Positions 26,126 through 37,100 of a stretch of DNA of 64,000 bases are shown here, piece after piece (the first letter of the stretch is position 1; the number at the start of each line of letters is the position of its first letter). Made by a program: the position numbers and the translations under genes. The DNA is taken from positions 17,912,563 to 17,976,562 of the forward strand of contig OY829667.1 of the NCBI GenBank assembly GCA_963691815.1, given 5' to 3'. Under the pieces are notes generated by a model. That model did no database searches. It saw only the letters and a list, made by a program, of their open reading frames with translations, and was not told the DNA's origin. Source of the DNA: Echiichthys vipera. Lineage: Eukaryota > Chordata > Actinopteri > Perciformes > Trachinidae.

Positions 26126-28367
26126 ACCGCTTCACTTATAAAGAATGCATGCCCTTGTGTATACAGTATGCATGTGGCTTTGGGTCACTTTGTACAGAAA
26201 AAGATGTTAGTTCAGCGGTGCATAGCATGGAGGAATGGTTCAGCGCCCCTGTGGGAGTGGCTGTGTACCTGTCTCTTTTATGCCTGCGATGCTTGACTGC
26301 ACTAAGCACCTATCTGGTGGATAACACGGGGTCAGGCAGAGCTTGGTGACCGCTGAGAGAATCAGTATCAGTTTGATGTTACAGAGACAATCCCACTTGA
26401 CCTATCCATATGCAATCAAGCAAACAAATAGTTGTCCAGTGGAAGTTAGACGCAGCCTGCTTTACAACCAGCATTTTGAATTTTCACCTGTGAGCTGCTC
26501 AGTACAAACATGTCTCTAAGTCTGGGCACTGCAAGGTTTTACAATTATTCTTGTCTGTAAGACCCCCATTCTTCCTTTTGAGCTTCACACTGGGGGGAAA
26601 AAGCACAAAAGCATAGGTGTCTTGCATGCAATTGTCTTTAAAGATGGAGTCCCATCCCTGCAGAGATGGTGGTAATCACTAGAAAATGATATCACCTGAG
26701 GTAATGGTGTCAGAACTAAAGGTGAAGTGCTTGCCTTGATTATTCTGTTATTGTCTAACAGACAAAGGAAACCCCCTCTGCAGCCATTTTGAAATTCTTA
26801 CAGATGAAAACATTGTGGGAATACTTTGTCGCTCTGCACACGCCTGAAGAAAAAAAACAGAAATGATGACCTTCCACTGCGGTGGGATCAAGGCAAAGGC
26901 CTTGCCTGCAGATAGAGTTTTACTCAGCACGCTAACCAGCCAGCGTTCCACCACTGTGTTGGATGGCAGGCTTTAGAAGACATCGCGATTATTAAACTCA
27001 GTGTCTCTCAGCTTCCCCACCCCATTGACTAGGCCCCTCTCTTCCTTTCTGCAGTCTTCAAAGTCACTGGTCTTTAGCCAGCCAATCCTCTTAACACCAG
27101 GAAGAGGATCTCCCTTGGACACAATGCTGACGGTCTCAGCATGAGACCTGTCAGATGTGTTTGAGGTAGCAGTGTGTGTGTCCATAAGAAGATAGTTTCT
27201 TTTTATATATAAAAGTGCATGGGTTTAACAGGGAAGGTGGAGTCAGACAGCCATTACCACCTCAATTAATAATAAAGGAATTACATTCATGATGGATAAA
27301 GCATGCCTGTGTATGTTAGGGTTTACCGGCCCCTGAAAGGCAGTCCTCACACATGCCGCACTTTGTCTGAACCACTCTTATCTATACAAACAGCAGTATA
27401 GTGCTTGCTAATTGTATTCATGCACTTGGCAGGCTGTACGGGCAGTATGTCTCTTGAAACAGGACTGGTAATCTCATGGCCACTTTCGATAATAACTCCT
27501 GATAATGACCAAGAGTCGGCAGGGTTTTTATTTATGCCCTTGATGCTCAACACGAAACAATCTCTCTCTCATTTGACTGCCAGAATATTTTGGGGATTTT
27601 TTTTAATAGTGAATAGGATGCAAACAAACTATGAGGATCCGTTTATGTGTTTGTCTTTGTCTAATGGTTGAAAGTGCCAGTTTTTATGATTAAATAACAA
27701 CAATCACCACTTTAGGGGGAAAGAATAGGCAGTTTATTGGTCTCAGGATACCTTGAACAGAGTTTGCCGTGTTTGTGTAGCTGTTATCTCTGCGCCACAC
27801 TCAGACATATAGGGTGTGTTTGTGTGTGTGTGTGTGTCTCTGTGTGGGTGTTTGTGTGTGTTAGATGGAAAGATGTTTTGTTGTTATCCTTCAATGCCAT
27901 CCTTTTTGCGTATTTGGCTCATTCCTCTCAATGTATTGCGTTTAAGGCTTTATTGAGTGAAGAGAGATGGGTAGAAGCAGAAAAAAAAGAGATAAAGATG
28001 CTGAAAGAAAAACAGAAAGACAAAGAGACAGGGGGAAGGTTGCAAAACACAAAGAATCCAGCGTCTGTGAGAAATAGAGGCACTGCCAAGGGAATTCAAG
28101 AGAGATCGCAAAAAAAGACATCAATGATGGAGAGGAAGTCATCTTTGCCATTATATGCTTCTGTGTAATATTTAAATGAGAGAACTACGGCCTCCGTCCG
28201 GCAAGATAAATTCGAAAAGAGACCCTAGGGAAATGTAGAGGAGCCTGGGGAAGAGAGAATTCTTATGGACACCGATTCACTCAGAAAACACTTTCCTTTC
28301 AATGGCTCCATCTTGCCATTACTCATTGTTATTCCAGAAGCAGTTGTGCAAATCAAATGTGGGCTTT

Positions 28368-28370
<3 letters not shown>
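26126..28370. other. No gene seen
   Basis: Unique-looking sequence with an interrupted TG repeat at about 27816-27861. The 143-codon open frame at 27737-28168 runs through that TG repeat and through A-rich sequence. Its Cys-Val alternation and Lys/Glu run are by-products of the repeat rather than a protein. Confidence 0.55.

Positions 28371-28459
<89 letters not shown>
28371..28459. repeat. Compound (TG)n(AG)n microsatellite beside the LINE 3' end
   Basis: Nine TG units pass into a long AG run (with one TG interruption) that stops exactly where the A/T-rich 3' end of the minus-strand LINE begins. Read in LINE orientation it is (TC)n followed by (AC)n. The same TC repeat lies at the other end of the LINE (34047-34072), so the two runs look like one split target. 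Confidence 0.95.
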
Positions 28460-28465
<6 letters not shown>

Positions 28466-28567
28466 TATTTATTTTTATAGTACCTTTATTTTAACTATTA
28501 AGAATCCACATTTTGATCAAAAGCACATATCAAACAGCACATCCTTTAAAAAACATTAAAATTCAAA

Positions 28568-31500
28568 CTAAAACCAATAAAACATACACAGCTTAGCCTG
28601 TGCAGACGGGTTAGAGAGATGCATTAGATGAGATGGTGAGAGAAGAGTATTGTCAGTAACTGAACACAGTGTGTTGGGGTGAGTCCAGGTCTTAGTGAAC
28701 TGATCCATGTCCTGCATCTGACTGTAGTATTTAAAATCTATGTGGACCCTGGCCTTCACCATCCGACAGAACAACAAACTCACATCAACATCCACCATGT
28801 TCTCCTCTTTCCTCTTCCTGCTCACATGCACTGCCATCTTGGCCTGTCCCAGTAAGAAATTTATAAGTTTACACTTGCTCTCTGCTGCCTTTCTGTACTT
28901 AAAACCCAAGATAAAAACCTGAACAGAGAATTCTTCTCCAGCTGCTCTGAAGAGACTCTTCAGGAGAGTGAAAAGAGGAGTGAGACGTGCACACTCACTG
29001 TAACAGTGAAAAACTGTCTCCCTTTCACCACAGAACACACACCGGTCAGTGTGCCCTGGGGAGATGATCGACAGGAAGGAGTTAACTGCTACAATGCCAT
29101 GTAGCACCCTCCACTGTAGGTCTGCCACTTTTTTAGTCAGAGGACCTTTATAGAGACTCCTCCAGGCGGGTGTCACCTCATCTCCCAACTGCAGGTGACC
29201 CCTCCATGGAGTGTCCACTCGGTTCAGAGTCTTTCCATTCAGACATGTCACCATGACTCTGTACAAGGCTTTGCCAGTGGCCTCCTGTAGGCTTAAAGTG
29301 CAGTGCTGTGAGTTTAAAAAGCAACCAATGTAGCCTTTAAAAACCGGACGAACAGTGATGGAGGGAAACGAATCGTCAGTGCAGGGGGCAATAAAACCTT
29401 GGGAGTGCCGGCTCAGTAGAAGACGTTGATGTCCATTCAGGCAGCCTCTCCAATGCTCCAAAACTGCCAATGCTCCTCACAGACCGGATCCCCACACCAG
29501 CTGCCAGGACGGCTGCATCCTGCAGCTCAGCTCCAGCCAGGTGAACAACAGACCCCAGAGTCATGTCCCTGGCCTGACAGAAGATGTCCCTAAGAGCTGT
29601 TCCCGCCCAGAAAGGGGCGCTGAGCTGTCCTCCAAAGACCACAGGCTCCTGAAGCAGCCAGTGAAGAGAGACCGTATTTTTCTCCCTCGCCATCAGCTTC
29701 CACACAGTGAAGGCTCCCCGGTAGAAAGGTGGCAATGTGCGAAGGTCTGCAGGGCTGAGGTCCATGAGGAATAGAGAGTCTTTTAAACCCAGGCCAGTGA
29801 ACCGCTGCAGAACCATGTGGGCCAACGGTCTCAAGACCAGGTCCTTGGGGCCGTACAGCAGTCGCTGAAAGAACTGTAGCCGGAAAGCAGCTCCTCTGCT
29901 GGCCAGGTGGACAAGTCCCTGCCCTCCCTCATCCTTAGGAAAGTAGAGGACAGCTTGAGGGGTCCAGTGAAGTTTGTCCCAGAAAAAATTAACTAACAAC
30001 GCCTGTATTTTGGACAGCAGGTTAGGGGGAGGGTCCACACAGGCCAGTCTGTGCCAAAGGGAGGAGGACACCAGGTTGTTAATAATGAGTGCCCTTCCTC
30101 TATAGGACATGCTCGGTAGCAGCCAGCTCCACCTCCTGAGCCGACCTTCAATCTTCTCCAGCACATTGTCCCAGTTCTTATTTAAAACAGTCTCATCGCC
30201 TAAGAACACCCCAAGGTATTTTATGCCCCCTGTCTTCCACGTCAGTCTTCCTGGTAAAACCAGCTTAGTTGTGGGCTTGTCACTTACCATCACTGCATCG
30301 CTCTTACTCCAGTTTACCTTTGCTGATGACATCTCATTAAACAGTCCAACATTAGTTTTTATGATGTCAATGTCTTTTTTTGTGTTCACCATTAAAATGA
30401 CATCATCAGCATAGGCAGACAGTTTAAAAACAGCAGGACATCCATTAAAAACAACACCATTGAGCTCCTTTCTTAATTTGTGGAGCAGAGGCTCTATGGC
30501 AAGGGAATAAAGCATCCCTGATATGAAGCATCCCTGCCGAACCCCCCTCTCCACATTAAAAGGAGCAGCCAGGCCACCGTTAACCTTCAGTATGCTCGCA
30601 ATGTCACGGTACAGTACCTGGATCTTAGCTATGAAGCCTGGTGTTCAACCCGGTCAAAAGCTTTTTCCTGGTCTACGGAAATCAGACCAGTGTCCACGCC
30701 TAATGAGCTAGAGACGTCCAAAACATGCCTGATTAAAGTGATCACTTATGGACCTGCCGGGCACACAGTATGTCTGGTCCACATGGATGACCTCACTGAC
30801 GACCTCCCTCAGCCTCAGGGCCAGGGCTTTGGACAATATCTTGTAGTCCCCACACAGCAATGAAACCGGTCTCCAGTTCTTTAAAAGCTGCAGGTCTCCT
30901 TTTTTAGGGAGCAGAGTAATTATAGCTCTCTTGCAGCTCAGTGGTAGTTGTCCCCGGTTCAGACTATCCTGGAAAACCTCCAACATGTCTTCGCCGAGAA
31001 CCGGCCAGAAAGACTTGTAGAACTCCACGGGGAGCCCATCAATGCCAGGAGCCTTCTCATTGGCCAGACTCATGAGGGCTGTGTGGAGCTCATCAACAGT
31101 CAGCTCAGAGTCCAGTGTTGTGTTTGAGGCAGCCTCCACCTGAGGCAGGTTATTAAAAAACTGTCCACCCAGCTCTGGGTTATCCACAAACTCATTTGAA
31201 TACAGTTTTTTATAGAAATGTGTGGCATACCTCCGGATCTCTGGGCCTGTCGTGTATGAAGAACCATCTTCAGCACGTAGCGAGTGGATGATCTTCTTCT
31301 GGCCATTTTTCCTCTCCAGGCTGAGGAAGAACCGGGATTGAGCATCCATTTGTGAGGCATTCAAAAAACGAGACCGGACCAGCGCCCCCTGTGCTGTAAT
31401 GCCCAGCAGGTTGGCTAAAGCAGCCTTTTTCCTTTTAAGGGCTTCAAAATGCCCTTGTTCTCCTGTACAGTCTGCCAAACCCTGCAGCTGTACCACCTCA

Positions 31501-32456
31501 GTCTCTAGGTCCTGAAGAGACCTGGTGATGTACTTAGTGACATTGCGAGTATATTGTTTACAAAATTGTTGGATTTGGACTTTGCCAAAATCCCACCACT
31601 GCTGTAAAGAAATAAAACTGGACTTCTTGCCCTTGTGTAAAACCCATAAATAATTAAGACCCTCTCTAAAAGCATTATCTAATAAAAGAGCTGTGTTAAA
31701 ATGCCAATACGCACTGGTTATCTTAACATTTGAGATAAAAAAAGAACACTGAACCAGAGAATGGTCCGTAAAGCCGACAGGTATAATATGACTTGATTTA
31801 AAAATGCTAAAATGATGTTTAAAGCAATAAAACCGATCAAGTCGAGCCATCGATAATACATTCTCACGACTGTGGCTCCATGTATACTGCCGGATATTTC
31901 TATGAAACCCTCTCCATACGTCCTGCAGCTCGTGAGCTTCACTGAGACGCTGAAGCCGAGCACATGAAGCAGGGTGGGGCTCTAGGTGATTCCTGTCTGT
32001 ATTAGGATGCTCTGTGCAATTAAAATCACCTCCCAGAAATAAATACTCTTCAGTGCTGCAGCCGCTAATGGCATCAGATAGAATGTCTAAAAAACTCATT
32101 CTCTCTTTGCTAAAAACAGGGGCATAAACACAGATAAAAACCATTATGACATTCTCAAACTGTGCTCTGACCTTCAAAATGTGACCTGATAAAACATCCT
32201 GCACCTCGACGGAGTGAGGGTTAAAAGCTTTGTTAAAAAGCACACCGTCTCCAGCACTATTAAAAGATTTGTGGCTGACAAAAACCTGGCCAGGCCACTC
32301 CTTCTTCCAGTCTCTCTTGTTTTCATCATCACTATGGGTTTCTTGAATAAAAACTACGTCCAGTTTCTTAAAATCAATAAGTTTATAAAGATAAGCTCTC
32401 TTCACAACACTTCTGGCACCGTTAATATTTAAAGAACCAATATTTATATTAGTCAT
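28568..32456 (-). pseudogene. LINE ORF2: endonuclease and reverse transcriptase, frameshifted
   Basis: ORF2 of the Tx1-like LINE. I place the start at the ATG at 32456, giving MTNINIGSLNINGARS, typical of an AP-endonuclease N terminus. The same frame also runs 23 codons upstream to an ATG at 32525 that overlaps the ORF1 stop by 14 bases, suggesting coupled translation. Numbered from that upstream ATG: QETH at 61-64, GGDFN at 165-169, RLDRFY at 228-233, DHSLV at 254-258, and the first RT motif APGIDG at 492-497. The frame is lost after SISDH (about 30737), with a stop at 30708-30710. Frame disruptions there and at about 30638 cancel each other. It continues with GVRQGCFISG and the catalytic YADD, shifts again near 29465, and ends with a C-x2-C-x7-H-x4-C zinc motif (CVFC...HCYSEC). 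Catalytic motifs are intact, but the chain cannot be made in one piece. Confidence 0.88.
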
Positions 32457-32511
32457 AATGATATGAAAAAAAATAAATAAGAAAACAGCCACAAAGGTGT
32501 GGTAAGACATT

Positions 32512-33876
32512 TTAAAGTGAATCATTATTGAGTTCAGCGAGCTTCACCCTGGCTTTTGTGACAAACTTGTTCAGTCTGTAGACTTCCTTCGTTTCAAAGG
32601 AGTCTTCCATCTTTTTAAGGCGTGTCACAGAAACAATGAAGCCCTTCAGGTCGGGTAAGAAATTCTTCACCTGCGCAGCTACTTTCCCTTTTGTGTCTTT
32701 TAGGAACTTTTTAATTTCTCTTAATGAATAAGTGCAGGTGTGAACCTCCTGAGATGGAGTCATATCACATTCTTCACCCGCTTCATCCCCACTATCTTCC
32801 TCCACCTCCACCTCCTCCTCATCCTCATCATCCTCCTCCTCCTCCCTACACTCACTGATTTTCCTTTTTCCTGATCTTTTATCCTCATCCATGTCCTCCT
32901 CCATCACCTCATTCACCACCTCGTCTGCATTCACATTATGTTCTTTATCCTTCTTTTCCTTTTCCTGTTTATTTTTATTAGCAGGTGTGACCATGCTCTT
33001 TGTAGCAGTAATATTTTCCCCTGGGCGAACAGCCTGTTCCTGCTCCATCTCCTCCCGTTCACTCTGTTCTGCCGTCTCGTCAGATCGCTGCACACCGGCC
33101 GAGTCTAACTCAGCCGCTGGCTGCAGCGCGTCAGGTGAGCCCGTCTCACCCGAACCACTCTCGCCACCGGCTGACGCATCAGCTGCCGGCTCACCGGAGG
33201 CCAAAGCGCCAGGTCCACCAGAGGCCGAAGCCCCGGATCCCCGGGGTGATGCACCGGCGCTCGGCCCCGCAGCGCCACCGGCAGCCTCCTTATCCTCAGG
33301 GCAGGCTCGAGCCAAGTGCCCCTCGGCCCCACAAGCAAAACACTTCATCGTTTCAGACATGACGAACACGATATAATTAAATCCATCCACCTTAAAACTC
33401 AAAGACAGGTTGAGGTCTTTAACTCCGTCTTTGAGCACCATGAAGGTCTGCCGCCGGTAACACACAACGTGTTTCATCTCCGGTCGGGTTTTACCTCCCA
33501 TCATCATCATCTTTATTGGGGAGATGACTCGTCCGTAGCGGGACAGTTCTGTGTTCAAATCCTCATTTTTAATGAAAGGTGGCGTGTTGGAGATCATGAT
33601 CCTCCTCACCGGGTTAGCCAGAGGAAACACCGGCGTGAAGGTGTCATGGATCACCACGCCGCTCTCCACCACTTTCTCCGCCTTTGCCACATCATCCAGA
33701 AAGATCACGATAGCGCTGTTCATCCGTGTGGCAGCTTTAACACTTTGAAACCCCACAAGCTCTCCGATGGCGTACGCTGCATCCTCAACTGTACAGGCGA
33801 CAGCCCGCAAAAGTTTGACCGCATGTCGCCTCGTCAGTTTCTGCAGCCCCACCTCATCCACTCCGACACCGGGCAT
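32512..33876 (-). CDS. LINE ORF1 protein with CCHC zinc knuckle, intact
   Basis: A 454-codon frame from an ATG at 33876 (MPGVGVDEVG). I prefer this start because the frame upstream (to 33990) is translated (CA)n repeat and UTR. An RRM-like segment around residues 90-130 includes RRIMISNTPPFIK and RYGRVISPIK. A zinc knuckle CFACGAEGHLARAC (C-x2-C-x4-H-x4-C) lies at residues 179-192. A low-complexity Ala/Gly/Ser/Pro stretch follows, then a Glu/Asp-rich acidic block and a Lys-rich C-terminal helix region. The likely role is RNA binding and chaperoning in the retrotransposon particle. The stop overlaps the longest possible ORF2 frame by 14 bases. No internal stop or frameshift is visible, unlike ORF2. 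Similar zinc-knuckle proteins are sometimes annotated in fish as ZCCHC-type host genes. Confidence 0.85.
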   Translation of the reverse strand: MPGVGVDEVGLQKLTRRHAVKLLRAVACTVEDAAYAIGELVGFQSVKAATRMNSAIVIFLDDVAKAEKVVESGVVIHDTFTPVFPLANPVRRIMISNTPPFIKNEDLNTELSRYGRVISPIKMMMMGGKTRPEMKHVVCYRRQTFMVLKDGVKDLNLSLSFKVDGFNYIVFVMSETMKCFACGAEGHLARACPEDKEAAGGAAGPSAGASPRGSGASASGGPGALASGEPAADASAGGESGSGETGSPDALQPAAELDSAGVQRSDETAEQSEREEMEQEQAVRPGENITATKSMVTPANKNKQEKEKKDKEHNVNADEVVNEVMEEDMDEDKRSGKRKISECREEEEDDEDEEEVEVEEDSGDEAGEECDMTPSQEVHTCTYSLREIKKFLKDTKGKVAAQVKNFLPDLKGFIVSVTRLKKMEDSFETKEVYRLNKFVTKARVKLAELNNDSL

Positions 33877-34042
33877 GATGCCCGCTGTCACACACACACA
33901 CACACACCGACTGGAACAAGGTTCACAAACTACACTAAAACATGCAAAACAAACAAACAAACAATTATAGAAAAGTTTTGAAAAAAACACTCACCACCGT
34001 CAATCACTCCAGCTCACTCGCTCCGCTCACACTCACGCATGC

Positions 34043-34046
<4 letters not shown>
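33877..34046 (-). promoter_or_regulatory. LINE 5' UTR / presumed internal promoter
   Basis: About 170 bases lie between the (TC)n target and the ORF1 ATG. On the minus strand it begins GTGCGCATGCGTGAGTGTGA, is relatively GC-rich, and contains a short (TG)n just before the start. Full-length Tx1/L1 elements carry their promoter here. That this stretch is a promoter is inference from position only. Confidence 0.4.

Positions 34047-34072
<26 letters not shown>
34047..34072. repeat. (AG)13 microsatellite at the LINE 5' end
   Basis: Thirteen uninterrupted AG units pass into GTGTGTG. In LINE orientation this reads CACACAC(TC)n and then the LINE 5' end. Together with 28371-28459 it brackets the LINE with the same dinucleotide repeat. 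Confidence 0.95.
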
Positions 34073-34073
<1 letters not shown>

Positions 34074-34384
34074 GTGTGTTTAAAACACATACGTAGATAT
34101 AGGTGGAGGAGCATGCAAAAGACAGGAGCACTTTAGCCTAATGCGCCACGATGTCTGGCTCGATGGACGTGTTTCACACATCTCTGCTTCTCACATTAGA
34201 ACCTGCATATTTCATAGGCGTCATGTTTATTTTAAATCATGTCTATCTCCAGCTCTTGCTTCATATTAACATGGTCCTGACCCTCTGAGCCCATGTTCTT
34301 TTTGTATCCATTCCTGCATTCTACTATGTTTCATCCCCATTATTTCCCGTACATTTTGGGTCACCCGTCAAAATCAGCTAAAAC
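34073..34384. other. Spacer between the two LINEs, no gene
   Basis: About 310 bases of unique-looking sequence separating the Tx1-like element from the L1 3' end. Nothing further recognised. Confidence 0.5.
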
Positions 34385-37100
34385 ATTTTTTTTCTCCACA
34401 TTTTTTTATTGAGTTAAGCAGATTAGCAAAGAAGAAAAAGCACAAGAGTTAGATCGTTTGTCAATGCATCTGCCTTAAAGTGAAGAAACAAGAACAAAAA
34501 CCCCAACATAAATCCACCTATCCCTCCCAACAACCCATGTCAGACAAAGTGTTTTTTTTTTTGGTTTTTTTTTGTCGTTTTTTTTTTCCAGGCACTAAGA
34601 AGTGTCCTCAGCATCATCAAGAGTAACAGTAAGACAATTACTAATGAGAGCCAGCTGTGGGTCCCACGTTTGGTGGAATGCTGTCAAAGATCCCTTCTGT
34701 GAAAACCTCAACTTCTCTAACCTTAGAATTGTAAAATGTCATGTATCCAACTATTATAAGTCAGCAAAGAAACATGTTTCCATTTAAGAAGAATGTTACG
34801 TCTGGCGAGCAGGGTGTAAAGGCCACGACACGTTACGTAGTAATGGGCAGATTTTTGGACGGAGGGAGTCCAAAAAGAGCAGTATTTTAGAGAGATCAGG
34901 GGATTAGGTTTCAAATTTGTGTTAAGAGCCTGTTGGAGGGTTTAAAATATATCTGACCAAAAGTCAACAAGCTTCGGGCAGAACATGTGTGCATGGTTGG
35001 CTGGTAACTGTTTGCAATGGTTACAAGCATCACTGTGACTAGGGTATATCTTAGTCAATTTGTCATTAAGCGTTTTGAGGCCCTTATCTGACCATATGCC
35101 GAATGTAGGGTCAGTGCAGAAAGAGAGAAACTCGGGCATGAATGAAGCACTTTGCAAGCCATACTGCTTCCTGAACAGGATCCAAATTGTAATGGCATTG
35201 GCGACAGCCGGATTTGGTGAGGCCTTATGAGCGGTTATGGAGAGCTGTGAGCAAATCGCATCTGCAAATTCACAGCGGAGCCAATATAAAAGTTTATTAA
35301 TGTTGCAGGCCCAGAAGTAGTGGCTGAAATTAGTAAGTGCTAGTCCCTCTTCAGGTTTAGGGAGTTGAAGAATGTACTTTTTTGATACAGGCTGGTTTAT
35401 TCTGCCCAATAAAAGCGTTAAGCTGTTGATCTAGATTAGTTTAAAAAAACGATTAATTTAGACAAATTGGGAGGTGTTGAAAAAGATACGGAAACTTTGG
35501 TAAATTTAACATCTTGATAAGATTAACCCGGCCTACAAGAGACAGGGGGAGGTCTGACTTACATTTATCTAGTATCGGCTGGAAGTTCATTAAAAAAAAG
35601 GTCCCTGGAGGAGCTGGTGATGAACAACAAGGGTGAGAGAAATTTCTCTAAAATGAAAAATAGAAAGCCCCACTCTACCTAGTTAAAGGCTTTCTCTGCA
35701 TCTAGCGCCACTACGACCTCGGGAGTGTCCGACCCAGGTGAGAATATGATGTTGAGCAGCCTTCTGGTATTAAAGAATGGATGTCTCCCTAATATGAAGC
35801 CTGTCTAGTCTAGCAAAATTATTGATGACATCACACTTTGGAGGCGCAAGGTGAGGACCTTAGCAAGGATCTTACAATCTACGTTTAAAAGTGAGACCGG
35901 TCTGTGGCTGCCACATAAGGTAGGATCCCTGTCCTCCTTCAGGAGCAATGAAATAGATGCCTCATACAAGGTCGCTGGCAGTCTGCCTTCAGTAAAGGAG
36001 TCATTAAACATTCTCACAAGGAGGGGAGCCAATAGCATTGAGTATGGCTTAAAGAACTCGACTGTAAAACCATCGGGACCAGGAGAATTCCTGTTTTGCA
36101 TAGACTTGATCGCTTCGTGCACCTCCAACAGAGAGATGGGTATTCCGAGATTCCCAACGATATTTATATCAATCTGAGGATACGTTAGACAATCTAAAGG
36201 ATTAGGGGTCGCTGCAGTAATTGGGCTGCATTGAGAAGTACATAGTGCGGTATAGAAATCAGAAAAAGACCTGTCGATAATCACTGGATCAGAAGTGTGG
36301 CTGCCATCAGTCTAGTCTAGTCTAGTGCCAAGAGTCTCCCTGCCTTATCTCCTGCTCAAAACAGCTTTGTTTGGATTGTTGCAGCTGTCTCTCAACTTCA
36401 CGTGTCATTAAGAGGCCGTGTTCCGAATGGAGTAGTAGCCGTTTCTTATATAGGGAGGGGGATGGAGAGGTAGAATAAGTTCCATCAAGTTTTTACAATT
36501 CCTCTGCAATATCCACCAGCCTAGCCCGTTCAGCCCTTCTCATTTGAGAAATGTAGGATATCACTTTTCCCCGAATGGTAGCTTTAAGCGCTTCCCACAG
36601 AGTGCCGCTTCTGACATCAGGGGTGTCATTAAACTCTATGTAAGAGCGGATTTGAGTCACAACAAAATCTTTAAACTTACTCTCCGACAGTAAGTGTGAG
36701 CTCAATCTCCATGGTGAATGTGGAATTGTATCATGTGGAAAATTAATGTCAACTGTGGTAGGATCATGGTCAGAAGTGACTATTTGGTGATATTTACATG
36801 CATTCACACAGTCGAGGAGATTGCTTTTGAGTAAAAAATAAATCAATTCGAGAGAATGTGTGGTGTACATGGGAAAAAAAGGAGAAAGCTTTAGCAAGGG
36901 AATCTCTAAACCTCCAAGGATCCGAAATACCTAAATGTGATGCATACGGTATGTTTTTACTGTGTGTGCTGATTTGGATCATCACATCCCCCTTAAGGTG
37001 CTGTAACTGTGTCAGGACCTTACTGATTTTGAATGTGTTGTTCATTCCCTTAGTATTCAAAGAAATTAGACGCACTCCAGTACTTTGTCTTTTTTTAAAT
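34385..37100 (-). mobile_element. Degenerate L1-type LINE, internally deleted
   Basis: The 3' end carries AATAAA followed by A-rich sequence (plus-strand TTTTTTTATTGAG at 34403-34415) and a long A-rich stretch at 34552-34589. The coding remains match fish L1 ORF2 over about 2.1 kb, where 3.7 kb or more is usual. The 5' end stops close to the ORF2 start, so ORF1 is absent. The element is older than its neighbour: it has several stops, frameshifts and at least two internal deletions. Confidence 0.8.
34942..37075 (-). pseudogene. L1 ORF2 remnant lacking the RT catalytic core
   Basis: Reading on the minus strand, the start VRLISLNTKGMNN is the canonical L1 endonuclease N terminus. Soon after, the sequence jumps to DPWRFRD and FSRIDLFF, the C-terminal half of the endonuclease, so part of that domain is missing. 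Next come QNRNSPGPDGFTVEFFKPY and HRPVSLLNVDCKILAKVL, the first RT motifs. The frame then decays (EKAFN followed by a stop) and jumps to GLALTNFSHYFWACNINKL and a C-terminal CNHC...HMFC zinc motif. The expected YADD region is absent. A dead copy with no capacity for retrotransposition. Confidence 0.8.

Larger units (their letters stand above)
28460..34046 (-). mobile_element. Tx1-clade (L1 superfamily) LINE inserted in a (TC)n repeat
   Basis: A nearly full-length 5.6-kb non-LTR retrotransposon. In order on the minus strand it has a short 5' UTR, ORF1 with a CCHC zinc knuckle, ORF2 with AP-like endonuclease and reverse transcriptase, a C-terminal CCHC motif, a 108-bp 3' UTR and an A/T-rich terminus. 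The reverse transcriptase segment DYKILSKALALRLR, with VDQTYCVPGRSISD following, is the pattern I associate with Tx1-group elements rather than mammalian-type L1. Both ends abut (TC)n in element orientation. ORF1 is intact and ORF2 carries three frame disruptions, so the copy is recent but not autonomous. Members of this group are known for sequence-specific insertion, including microsatellite-targeting lineages (Kibi and Koshi, from memory). Confidence 0.9.

Noticed and set aside
27737..28168. 143-codon open frame on the plus strand
   Set aside because: It runs through an interrupted TG repeat and A-rich sequence. The apparent Cys-Val and Lys/Glu runs come from the simple sequence, and there is no domain or splice context.
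28302..28559. 85-codon frame with an Arg-Glu repeat
   Set aside because: A translated (AG)n microsatellite.
32891..33376. 161-codon plus-strand Ser/Pro/Ala-rich frame
   Set aside because: Antisense shadow of the acidic and Ala/Gly-rich stretches of ORF1.
33316..33981. 221-codon plus-strand frame opposite the LINE ORF1
   Set aside because: It is the antisense shadow of ORF1, whose zinc knuckle and RRM-like region establish the real coding strand.
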